Shown: one piece after another, positions 18,658 to 25,932 of the stretch | How the letters are laid out: every line of letters begins with the position of its first letter | Numbering within the stretch: position 1 is the first letter of the stretch | Assembly: GCA_017795025.1 (NCBI GenBank) | Contig: CP051243.1 | Location: 2,380,897-2,444,896 of the forward strand | From: Flavobacteriales bacterium | Lineage (GTDB): Bacteria; Bacteroidota; Bacteroidia; Flavobacteriales; Schleiferiaceae | Direction of reading: 5' to 3' | DNA: 64,000 nt | Made by a program: the position numbers and the translations under genes | The notes under the pieces: generated by a model | Database searches by the model: none | What the model saw: the letters and a program-made list of their open reading frames with translations, nothing else | What the model was told of the DNA's origin: nothing

Positions 18658-18731
18658 TGGGCCCAGCAGGGCTTGAACCTGCGACCAAGTGATTATGAGT
18701 CACCTACTCTAACCAGCTGAGCTATGGGCCC
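18658..18731 (-). tRNA. tRNA-Met (anticodon CAT)
   Basis: Cloverleaf on the minus strand: acceptor GGGCCCA/TGGGCCC (7 bp), D arm GCTC..GAGT, anticodon stem GGTGA/TCACT with loop CTCATAA giving CAT, T arm GCAGG-TTCAAGC-CCTGC, discriminator A; CCA not encoded. CAT could in principle be elongator Met, or Ile2 after lysidine modification. It lies at the downstream edge of the RM cassette, and a decayed copy lies 11.6 kb to the left in the same orientation. Confidence 0.9.
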
Positions 18732-18812
18732 GAAAGGGCGGCAAATTTAGCATTATTCAAGTAATTATCCCGAAGCATTTTTGAAGAAGATTTTTAATGC
18801 CCTGTACCTTTA

Positions 18813-18929
18813 CCGATAAACGGCTAAAGCTTTCGATAAACGGTCGATTATCTTCGATTATCGGTAGACCTAAAATTCATCTACTTAATATTCAGTTACT
18901 TAAGACTTCAGCGAACTTCCGTTTATCGG
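18813..18929. repeat. Palindromic intergenic repeat, copy C, bounded by inverted CCGATAAACGG
   Basis: Forward CCGATAAACGG at 18813-18823; the palindrome GATAAACGGTCGATTATC (one mismatch to copies A and B) at 18835-18852, followed by TTCGATTA; and the exact inverse CCGTTTATCGG at 18919-18929. The whole 117 bp therefore has 11-bp terminal inverted repeats, as a small non-autonomous element might. It sits just upstream of the HAD gene and on the promoter side of tRNA-Met. The surrounding 18732-18981 holds no gene. Confidence 0.6.
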
Positions 18930-18981
18930 TAAATGGTGGCGCTTAAGGGCTAATTTGTTTCTTTGCAGCAAATTGCAAGCC

Positions 18982-19593
18982 ATGCCAAATAACCTTCTTT
19001 TCGACTTTGGAGCGGTGCTCATTCCTATCGATGCTAAGCTCAGCTATAAGGCCTTTGAAGCTTTAGGTGCCAAAGTAGAATTGGAAAAACAAGAGGAACT
19101 CTTTCATAAGGTAGAGCGAGGCCAGCTGGATAGCCGGGCTTTTCTTAGCGCCTTACAACCTTTCTTCTTTCGCAAAAACATCTTTAAAAAGGATTTAGCT
19201 GCGGCCTGGAATGCCCTTTGTTATGAGCCCATTCCCAGCGAAAACATTGCCCTGCTTAAAAGTTTGCGCAAAAAGGGATACAAGCTGTACTTGCTTAGCA
19301 ATACCAACGAATTGCACCTCCAAAAAATCAAGGCCAATAGCGGACGCTTCGATTATGCGCAATTCCTCAAACAGTTTGATGGCATCTATTTCAGTCATGA
19401 AGTCGGACATCGCAAACCCGAACCTGCTTTCTACAAACAGGTGCTTAAGAAAGAAAAGCTCAAAGCCGATGACTGTTTCTTTATCGATGATCGAGAAGAA
19501 AATATCGAAGCGGCGGAGAAGCTGGGGATAAAGTCATGGCATTTTGACCCCGCCAAGGATAAACTTTCAGACATACTCAAGAAAGTAAAGTAG
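18982..19593 (+). CDS. HAD-family phosphatase (YihX-like)
   Basis: 203 aa from the ATG at 18982; the frame runs 27 nt further upstream, but this start puts motif I at the N-terminus as usual. HAD motifs: I LLFDFGAVLI (nucleophile Asp; Gly in place of the second Asp, as in the YihX sugar-phosphatase subgroup), II LLSNTNE, III HRKPEPAFYKQVL with the Lys, IV FFIDDREENIEAA. A cytosolic phosphatase of small phosphorylated sugars is likely; substrate unknown. Stands alone between tRNA-Met and the sigma/anti-sigma pair. Confidence 0.8.
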   Translation: MPNNLLFDFGAVLIPIDAKLSYKAFEALGAKVELEKQEELFHKVERGQLDSRAFLSALQPFFFRKNIFKKDLAAAWNALCYEPIPSENIALLKSLRKKGYKLYLLSNTNELHLQKIKANSGRFDYAQFLKQFDGIYFSHEVGHRKPEPAFYKQVLKKEKLKADDCFFIDDREENIEAAEKLGIKSWHFDPAKDKLSDILKKVK

Positions 19594-19720
19594 CCTCTGC
19601 TATTAAAGAGCGTACTTCTTAATGGCCCGGGCTTTATACAATAACGGAGGCCATCCACCTTTACCTAAGGTTATCTACTAGAATAAGAATATTGGTATTT
19701 AAGAAGATAGTAGTCTAACA

Positions 19721-19796
19721 GGGAGCACCGCGACCGGTCTCAGTTCTAACAAGGAGCGCAGCGACTGATCTAAGTTCTTAAAAGCGACGCAAGGAG
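19721..19796. repeat. Dispersed intergenic repeat, tandem pair
   Basis: Two units 31 nt apart: GGGAGCACCGCGACCGGTCT.. at 19721-19749 and AGGAGCGCAGCGACTGATCT.. from 19752, both followed by .AGTTCTTA-type sequence, then a third partial GCGACGCAAGGAGC. The same unit occurs in reverse orientation at 22201-22232 and 22295-22318, and a variant at 30501-30536. It lies between convergent genes. Confidence 0.6.
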
Positions 19797-19799
19797 CTT

Positions 19800-20657
19800 T
19801 TACACTTTCCCCAACACCACCATCTGATCTAAAGTGGGGCTTTCACTACCTCCGCGAGGCTCGAGGGTAATAGCAAAGGCATCAGCTTCGGCAAAGCCAG
19901 CCATGTCTTGCAGCACGATGCTATTATCATCTACCGAAAGGAGTCCGGCGCTTACCGGCTTACCTTTTACAATGGCCCATAATTGATATTGACCATCGCC
20001 CTCGGTTGGCAATTCATCGCGGTACAAGAAGGTCTCCTGCTTCTCGGGGTTCCAGTACACAGTGGCTAGGGCGGGTTGATCTTCACTTACCGCATTCAAA
20101 TCAATTTTGCGAACCCCCGGTTCCGAAACCGCCGCCCATAAGCTTTCGTATTGCTCTTTATCGGCGGCCGTATTTTGCAGTTCCTTTTTAAGGTCTTCCA
20201 AGGCCTCATCCTGAGCGAGAATTTCCTCTTCCATGGCGCGCATGAAGTTCAGGCTATCTTGCCATTGGTAGGCTAAGAAAAGGGACAATATAATCGCGGC
20301 TGCGGCAGCAATCCAACCAATGGGGCCTCTACCTACAGTATTCGATGAACCACTATTAATGGAACGCACAGGCGCTTCAGACTTCGCTTCAGAAACCACC
20401 TTTAAAGGTGGTGGAGCCATGGGGGCCGCTTCCTGCTCCCCCAAATTGGCCATAATTTTATCCTTAAGACCCTCAGGTGGACTCACGGCCAGGTCCGCTC
20501 CCCAAGTAGCCATCAGGTCTTCGGCCTGACTAAGCGCATCGTTAATCTCCGGATAGATCTTGCTCAGGCACTGCACCTCTTGGCGCTCTTGCTCTGAAAC
20601 GAAGCCCATCACGTAGTCCTCGATAATTCCGCTTTCTATGTACTTCTTAGGATCCAA
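19800..20657 (-). CDS. RskA-like anti-sigma factor
   Basis: 285 aa. N-terminal cytosolic helical sigma-binding part (YIESGIIEDYVMGFVSEQER), one membrane span (about 112-132, IGWIAAAAAIILSLFLAYQ), a coiled-coil-prone stretch rich in Glu/Gln, then the periplasmic RskA C-terminal domain (ATVYWNPEKQETFLY, YQLWAIVKGKPVSAG, FAITLEPRGG). Holds the partner sigma factor inactive at the inner membrane. The start is TTG (20655-20657), inside the 3' end of the sigma gene with an 11-nt overlap, so translation is coupled. No HxxxCxxC zinc motif is seen, as usual for RskA. Confidence 0.88.
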   Translation of the reverse strand: MDPKKYIESGIIEDYVMGFVSEQERQEVQCLSKIYPEINDALSQAEDLMATWGADLAVSPPEGLKDKIMANLGEQEAAPMAPPPLKVVSEAKSEAPVRSINSGSSNTVGRGPIGWIAAAAAIILSLFLAYQWQDSLNFMRAMEEEILAQDEALEDLKKELQNTAADKEQYESLWAAVSEPGVRKIDLNAVSEDQPALATVYWNPEKQETFLYRDELPTEGDGQYQLWAIVKGKPVSAGLLSVDDNSIVLQDMAGFAEADAFAITLEPRGGSESPTLDQMVVLGKV

Positions 20658-21198
20658 TGTCTTTGGCTAAAAACCGCTTTAATTCATTTATTGCCTTGCG
20701 AGCACGGGTTTTCACCGTACCCAAAGGTACATTTAACTTCTTCGCAATCTCTCCCTGTGTAAATCCTTGGAAGTAGGCTAACTCCAAAACTTTACGGTCC
20801 TCCGGCCGCAATCGCTCCAACTCCTTTTTTAAACCTATATGGTCTACCGGTAAATCGGTTTGATGAACAGCGTCGACTTTATATACGTTGGTCTCGACAT
20901 CTTGGATTTGTGGACGACGATCATTTTTTCGAATTTGATCAATACACGCATTGCGGGTAACATTCATCATCCAGGTATACAGTCGAGCTTTATTGGGATC
21001 ATAAGACTTTGCATAACGCCAAATCTTAATCATTGCTTCCTGAAAAACTTCCTCGGCATCTTCCTTGGAACCCATCATGCGCACGCACAAGCCGAAGAGA
21101 ACCGCCCCATAATTATCATAAATTATAGAAATCGCCTCTTGCCTGCCATCCTGCAGTAGGCCTACGATTTCTTCTTCCTTGGGGGCTTTGTTTTTCAA
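20647..21198 (-). CDS. ECF RNA polymerase sigma factor
   Basis: 183 aa. Sigma region 2 (about 22-90: YGAVLFGLCVRMMGSKEDAEEVFQEAMIKIW, and YTWMMNVTRNACIDQIR) and region 4 (about 125-178: LRPEDRKVLELAYFQGFTQ, then an HTH with LGTVKTRARKAI). Regions 1 and 3 are absent, which makes it ECF. Its gene overlaps the RskA-type anti-sigma gene, as in SigK/RskA pairs. Divergent from the DUF7282-like lipoprotein gene across a 64-nt gap, a likely target. Confidence 0.92.
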   Translation of the reverse strand: MKNKAPKEEEIVGLLQDGRQEAISIIYDNYGAVLFGLCVRMMGSKEDAEEVFQEAMIKIWRYAKSYDPNKARLYTWMMNVTRNACIDQIRKNDRRPQIQDVETNVYKVDAVHQTDLPVDHIGLKKELERLRPEDRKVLELAYFQGFTQGEIAKKLNVPLGTVKTRARKAINELKRFLAKDIGS

Positions 21199-21262
21199 AA
21201 AAGTTGGGGATTAATAAATCCGGTTTGATGGCTTTGCTCGTAGATAATAGTGAATTCAAAAA

Positions 21263-22111
21263 ATGAAAAACAACATGATCTACTCGAATGATTCAAAACT
21301 ATTAAATTTTGGCTTAGCAGCCATCCTCGCCTTTGGAATTACTGCTTGTAATGAAGACGACGACAACATGGAGCCAACGCCAGAACCTGAAGTAGCAACC
21401 TTAGATGTTAGTACTCAGGTGATTTCACAAAACATGGTAGAAGTAACTATGGTAGATGTTCCTGTCGATGGTTGGATTGTAATCCACGCCGACAATGGAA
21501 ATAATGGTCCGGTAGTACCCGATATTATCTCCGAACCCAAATTTGTAGAGGCCGGTGCCAACCAAAGTGTAATGGTGCAAATTGATGGCGATGCAAGCAT
21601 CTCTGACGGAGACCAAGTATGGGTAATGCTGCACGAAGACACTGGTGCGGATATGCAGTATGAGTTCGATGGTAACAACGACCTCGATCCTCCTTTCATC
21701 GCCGATGGTGCGCCGGTAATGAGTCCTATTAATATCAACTCCGCGATGATTATGTCGCCTGATATGGACATTACCAACAACACCATTACCATTCCGCAAG
21801 TTACTGCTGCCGCAGATGGTTGGTTAGTGATTCACAATGACGATGGTATGGGCGGTATTGTACTACCCGGCATTATTGGAAAAGCTATGGTAAGCAAAGG
21901 GGTAAACACCAATGTTACCATTCAGCTGGATGCCAACGTGACCTACACTGCTGGTCAGTCATTATTCCCAATGTTACACTTGGATAATGGTCAGATTGGA
22001 GTTTACGAATTCGATGGCAACAGTGCCTTCGATGGTCCGGAAATCTTCGGTAACGACCCCTTCCCAGGGAATGTAATCTTTACCAGTTTCACCGTACTTA
22101 ACGTGAACTAA
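21263..22111 (+). CDS. Lipoprotein with two DUF7282-like repeats
   Basis: 282 aa. Lipoprotein signal ending FGITAC, then an acidic linker (NEDDDNMEPTPEPE). Two homologous ~115-residue modules, about 45-155 and 165-275. Each has V..VDGWIVIH-DNG / AADGWLVIHNDDG, a GPVVPDII or GIVLPGII stretch, a long V.V.LD strand, and an ending of MLHEDTG..YEFDG or MLHLDNG..YEFDG. This pattern resembles the DUF7282 domain; the function is unknown. Very acidic, so possibly calcium-binding. Divergent from the ECF sigma gene with only 64 nt between. Confidence 0.65.
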   Translation: MKNNMIYSNDSKLLNFGLAAILAFGITACNEDDDNMEPTPEPEVATLDVSTQVISQNMVEVTMVDVPVDGWIVIHADNGNNGPVVPDIISEPKFVEAGANQSVMVQIDGDASISDGDQVWVMLHEDTGADMQYEFDGNNDLDPPFIADGAPVMSPININSAMIMSPDMDITNNTITIPQVTAAADGWLVIHNDDGMGGIVLPGIIGKAMVSKGVNTNVTIQLDANVTYTAGQSLFPMLHLDNGQIGVYEFDGNSAFDGPEIFGNDPFPGNVIFTSFTVLNVN

Positions 22112-22129
22112 GAAAAATAATCCCTCCCC

Positions 22130-22171
22130 CCATAGCCCCTCTTGTGAGTCATGCCGCAAGGGGGGCTTTTT
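22130..22171 (+). terminator. Rho-independent terminator after the DUF7282-like gene
   Basis: Arms AGCCCCTCTTG/CAAGGGGGGCT followed by seven T; starts about 20 nt after the stop codon. Confidence 0.8.
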
Positions 22172-22172
22172 T

Positions 22173-22318
22173 TCTTTAGGCCTCTGGCCTAAAGAAGAGC
22201 CTAGAACTTAGACCGGTCGCTGTGCTCCCTTTTAGAACTTAGCGTTTTCACGAACTTGATTGGGAAATCAATTTGTTTCAAGGTTGTTGCGAAGCCAGTC
22301 GCGATGCTCCCTTTGAGA
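22173..22318. repeat. Dispersed hairpin repeat between convergent genes
   Basis: A 10-bp-arm hairpin TCTTTAGGCC-TCT-GGCCTAAAGA (22173-22195), then GAGCCTAGAACTTAGACCGG..CGCTGTGCTCCC (to 22232), and a second GCGATGCTCCC unit at 22295-22318. The hairpin plus the following ~35 nt recurs in inverted orientation at 30501-30558. The rest of the 22112-22450 gap holds no gene. Confidence 0.65.
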
Positions 22319-22450
22319 GTTTATAATTCCTAAAAGGAATATTTCGGTTCTAAGGGAAAGGTCATCGATTCCTAGGACCGTCCCCTTAAACCTTTGAAGG
22401 GCTGTGAAAAAAGGAAGTATCGGTCATGGTACTCCCAGTGAGATGTGAGC

Positions 22451-22852
22451 CTATACCCTCTCCTGACAAAGCTCTACTAAAACACCGTGACTGCTTTTAG
22501 GGTGTAAGAAAGCGACCAGCTTGTTATCGGCGCCAAGCTTGGGCTGTTCGTTAAGAAGCCTAAAGCCTTCTTTTTGCAAACGGGCGATTTCCGCTTCAAT
22601 ATCTTCCACATCAAAAGCAATATGGTGAATGCCCTCTCCGCGCTTTTCAATAAACTTAGAGATAGGACTATCCGGATTCGTTCCTTCCAGTAATTCGATT
22701 TTATTAGGACCCACTTCAAAGAAAGAGGTCATCACCCCCTCACTTTCTACCCCTTCCTGCTTGTACGATTCCTTCCCAAATAGGGCGGCGTAGGTTTTAT
22801 TAGCTTCTTCTAGGTTTTTCACGGCGATGCCGATGTGCTCGATCTTGCGCAT
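22451..22852 (-). CDS. mce: Methylmalonyl-CoA epimerase
   Basis: 133 aa, the usual length. Interconverts (R)- and (S)-methylmalonyl-CoA in the propionate/succinate route. Vicinal-oxygen-chelate fold: N-terminal IEHIGIAVKNL with the metal-binding His, KIELLE strand, GEGIHHIAFDV with the second metal His, and C-terminal HPKSSHGVLVELCQ. No mutase genes lie alongside. The ABC exporter gene ends upstream? No: the exporter is downstream by coordinate and transcribed first, with 22 nt between, so the two may share a transcript. Confidence 0.92.
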   Translation of the reverse strand: MRKIEHIGIAVKNLEEANKTYAALFGKESYKQEGVESEGVMTSFFEVGPNKIELLEGTNPDSPISKFIEKRGEGIHHIAFDVEDIEAEIARLQKEGFRLLNEQPKLGADNKLVAFLHPKSSHGVLVELCQERV

Positions 22853-22874
22853 GATGTATTTAGTTTAATTTGAT

Positions 22875-24695
22875 TTAGGCGAAACTCTGCATATCTACCA
22901 ACTTTTGGTAAATACCTTGCTTTTCTAAAAGTTCTTGATGACTGCCCCGCTCGGCAATCTTTCCTTCATTAATCACAATGATTTCATCGGCATGCTGAAT
23001 GGTACTTAAGCGGTGGGCAATCACCAAAGAGGTGCGATTTTCCATCAATCGGTACAAAGCATCCTGAACCAGCTTTTCCGATTCCGTATCAAGCGCCGAA
23101 GTGGCCTCATCTAAAATTAAAATGGGCGGGTTCTTTAAAACCGCGCGCGCAATACTCAAGCGCTGTTTTTGTCCTCCGCTCAATTTTCCTCCAGCATCGC
23201 CAATATTGGTATCATAACCTTGCGATAAGCGCTCTATAAACTCGTGTGCATTGGCAATCTTGGCTGCAGCGGCAATTTCTTCATAGCTCGCCTCGGGCCT
23301 GCCTAAAGCGATATTATAAGCCACACTGGCATTAAACAACAAGGTCTCTTGGGTTACAATTCCCAAATGGGAGCGCAGGTCCTTTAACTTCACTTGGTCT
23401 ATAGCTAAGCCATCGATGCTCAATTTCCCAGAGGAAATATCGTAAAAGCGTGGTACCAGATTGGTGAGGGTGGTTTTTCCGCCTCCACTCTGCCCCACTA
23501 AAGCATAGGTTTTTCCTTTTTCAATCCTAAGATTGATATTCGATAAGACTTCCTTCTCCTGATAGGAGAAACACACCTCTTCAAACTCTATGGCCTCTTT
23601 AAACTCTGGAAGCGGCTTGGCATCTGGGGCGTCCTGAATGGGATTCTCAGCGTCCAATAATTCCAAAACCCTTTCGGAAGAGGCATTTCCCCTTTGAATT
23701 TTATAACTGGCCTGCGATAAGGCTTTGCTCGGCGGAATAATTTGATAGAAGAGCAATACATAGGCAATAAACATCTCAGCGGTAAAGGCATTTTCCTCCA
23801 TCACCAAACTGCCGCCATACCATATAATGACCGCCATTACCAAGGAGCCCATAAACTCCGAAATGGGAGAAGCTAAGTCGTTCCTACGAATCACCTTGTT
23901 CATTAAGCGGAAGTAATTATTGGCTGCCTTGTCGAACAACTTCGTTTTCTGTTCCTCTGCCGTAAAGGCCTTAATCACCTTTAAGCCACTAACCGATTCT
24001 TCGGTGAGCGATAAAATATCACCCATCGATTCCTGCGCCTTAGTACTGGCCCGTTTTAAACTCTTACCAATGCGGGTAATTAAAAAGGATACTACCGGCA
24101 ATAACAGAAATACAAATAAGGTAAGCTGGGGGCTCATCCACACCAAAATTGCCAAGGAGCTCAAAATGATAAAGGGCTCGCGGAAGAACATCTCAATGGT
24201 CGCCAAAACGCCATTTTCAATTTCCTTGAGGTCGGCGGTCATCCGCGACATAATATCCCCCTTCCTTTGTTCGCTGAAGTAGCCAACCGGGAGGGCCAAA
24301 AGCTTTTTGTGGAGATCTAAACGAATATCGCGGGTAATCCCATTTCGCATGGGAGCTAATAGAAACAAGGCCAGGTATCGAAAAATATTCTTGAGGAAAA
24401 AGGCGCCAATCACCAAGAAACATACGTAGAGCAAGGCCTCTTGCTGACCGGTAGTTTCCATACGTATGCCAATCTCATAGGCCAAGCTATCTTGGGCAAA
24501 GGCCATGAGGTCTCCATCAAAAACTGGAGCTTCCTTGGGCGCCTTGGTATTGTCAAAAATGATCTGTAAAACCGGCACCACCAAACCGATACTAGCCAAG
24601 GCAAACACGGTGGCAAATAGATTCGCTATTACGCTTAAAATAACCGTCCCTTTGTAAGGATAGGCATAGCGTACGATGCGCCAAAATGCTTTCAT
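22875..24695 (-). CDS. ABC exporter, fused membrane and ATPase domains (MsbA-like)
   Basis: 606 aa. Six-helix exporter domain (about 1-320; first helix TVILSVIANLFATVFALASIG) fused to an ABC ATPase: Walker A GQSGGGKTT, Q-loop VTQETLLF, signature LSGGQKQR, Walker B ILILDEATSALD, H-loop IAHR. Works as a homodimer in the inner membrane; likely exports lipid or hydrophobic compounds, but the substrate is not visible. A TACCTTTG -7 box lies only 5 nt before the ATG. Confidence 0.9.
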   Translation of the reverse strand: MKAFWRIVRYAYPYKGTVILSVIANLFATVFALASIGLVVPVLQIIFDNTKAPKEAPVFDGDLMAFAQDSLAYEIGIRMETTGQQEALLYVCFLVIGAFFLKNIFRYLALFLLAPMRNGITRDIRLDLHKKLLALPVGYFSEQRKGDIMSRMTADLKEIENGVLATIEMFFREPFIILSSLAILVWMSPQLTLFVFLLLPVVSFLITRIGKSLKRASTKAQESMGDILSLTEESVSGLKVIKAFTAEEQKTKLFDKAANNYFRLMNKVIRRNDLASPISEFMGSLVMAVIIWYGGSLVMEENAFTAEMFIAYVLLFYQIIPPSKALSQASYKIQRGNASSERVLELLDAENPIQDAPDAKPLPEFKEAIEFEEVCFSYQEKEVLSNINLRIEKGKTYALVGQSGGGKTTLTNLVPRFYDISSGKLSIDGLAIDQVKLKDLRSHLGIVTQETLLFNASVAYNIALGRPEASYEEIAAAAKIANAHEFIERLSQGYDTNIGDAGGKLSGGQKQRLSIARAVLKNPPILILDEATSALDTESEKLVQDALYRLMENRTSLVIAHRLSTIQHADEIIVINEGKIAERGSHQELLEKQGIYQKLVDMQSFA

Positions 24696-24700
24696 TGGGG

Positions 24701-24708
24701 CAAAGGTA
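24701..24708 (-). promoter_or_regulatory. Predicted -7 box of the ABC exporter gene
   Basis: TACCTTTG on the minus strand fits the Bacteroidota -7 consensus TAnnTTTG. It ends 5 nt before the start codon, so the mRNA would have little or no 5' leader. No clear -33 element is seen. Confidence 0.5.
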
Positions 24709-24780
24709 GTGCTTCTCCATCAGCCTTATAGGCTAAACTTATCTTAAGATTTTAATCCCTCCCTAGCTGTTTTATTGGTT

Positions 24781-24788
24781 TACCTTTG
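24781..24788 (+). promoter_or_regulatory. Predicted -7 box of the RND efflux operon
   Basis: TACCTTTG, identical to the divergent box at 24701-24708, 22 nt before the adaptor gene ATG. Confidence 0.5.
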
Positions 24789-24810
24789 CCTCTATATCTA
24801 AGCACCTCTC

Positions 24811-25932
24811 ATGAAAAGAAGACAGTGGGCTATCATTGGCGGCTTTGCCATTTTGGTGATGGCGTTTTTAGTTAAAAATTACCTAGCCGCTTCCGCAGAA
24901 GAGAAAGCACCCGTAAAGCGCAGTCAGGGCAGCTTGGTGATGTACCAGGAAATTAAAGCGGATTCGGTAGCCATTTCCATTCCGATTGACGGGCCGGTTC
25001 AGGCTTTTAATAAAATTGAATTGTTCTCTGAGGTTAGTGGCGTGGTAAACCGCAGCTCAGCCAAGTTTAAAGAGGGACAAGCTTACGCTGAGGGTGAGGT
25101 GTTCCTCGATTTGGACGACAGCGAGGCCAAGAGCGCTTACCGCAGTGCTCGCAGTAACTTCATCAGCTTAATTGGTCAGGTTTTACCAGATATCAAACTG
25201 GATTACCCCGAGCGCTATGATGCTTATTACAAGTACTTACAGGTGCTTAATCAAAGTCAAAATCTGCTTAGTCCGCCCCAAGAAAATTTAGAAAAACTTA
25301 AGCTCTTCCTTTCGGGAAGGGGCTTTTACAGTTCCTACCAAAGTGCCGAATCCGCTCGGGTGCGCTTAGCTAAGTATCAATTAAAAGCCCCATTCGATGG
25401 CAGTTTAACCGAAGCCCTGGTGGAACCCGGTCAGCTGGTGCGGGCCGGACAAATCCTAGGCGAGTTTATTGGCGAAGGTCAGTTTGAGATGCTGGCCAAT
25501 ATTAGCCCTTCGCAAGCCCGCATGATTTCCATTGGCGATAGCGTTTCCCTGCACAGCACGGATGGTCAGCGCGAATACCGCGGAGTCCTTTACCGCATTA
25601 ACGAAAAGGTAGATCCCGCCACCCAAAGTATCGGCGTTTTTATCCGTCTGGAAGGCGCTGACATTATCGACGGCGAATACTTACGCGGCGACCTCTCTGG
25701 CAACAGCCTGGCCAATGCTATGCAAATTGATCGCAAGCTTTTAATTGATGAGAACAGCCTTTATCAAATCGTGGACAGCAGTCTGCAGGTTTTGCAAATA
25801 GAGATATTGCATAGCGATCCGGAGCACATCATTTTTACGGCTCCCGATTCGGTACTGCGCATTCCCAGTGGTAAAATCCCCGGGGCCTATCCTGGTATGA
25901 AAGTACGCCTCACTAAAGCCGACCGTCTGTGA
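24811..25932 (+). CDS. RND efflux periplasmic adaptor (membrane fusion protein)
   Basis: 373 aa. N-terminal membrane anchor (WAIIGGFAILVMAFLV), first half of the lipoyl/barrel-sandwich domain (VQAFNKIELFSEVSGVV), alpha-helical hairpin (about 105-190), the second lipoyl half (YQLKAPFDGSLTEALVEPGQLVRAGQ), then the beta-barrel and membrane-proximal domains. Bridges the inner-membrane pump and outer-membrane channel. The stop overlaps the GTG start of the pump gene (GTGA), so coupled. Confidence 0.9.
   Translation: MKRRQWAIIGGFAILVMAFLVKNYLAASAEEKAPVKRSQGSLVMYQEIKADSVAISIPIDGPVQAFNKIELFSEVSGVVNRSSAKFKEGQAYAEGEVFLDLDDSEAKSAYRSARSNFISLIGQVLPDIKLDYPERYDAYYKYLQVLNQSQNLLSPPQENLEKLKLFLSGRGFYSSYQSAESARVRLAKYQLKAPFDGSLTEALVEPGQLVRAGQILGEFIGEGQFEMLANISPSQARMISIGDSVSLHSTDGQREYRGVLYRINEKVDPATQSIGVFIRLEGADIIDGEYLRGDLSGNSLANAMQIDRKLLIDENSLYQIVDSSLQVLQIEILHSDPEHIIFTAPDSVLRIPSGKIPGAYPGMKVRLTKADRL

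Noticed and set aside
6199-18981. Integrative element with its own integrase or insertion sequence
   Set aside because: No integrase, transposase or relaxase is encoded anywhere in the stretch; only the tRNA duplication and small repeats hint at past movement.
19721-19796. Start of a CRISPR array (31-nt period)
   Set aside because: Only two imperfect adjacent units with no unique spacers and no cas genes; the same unit is dispersed in other convergent gaps.
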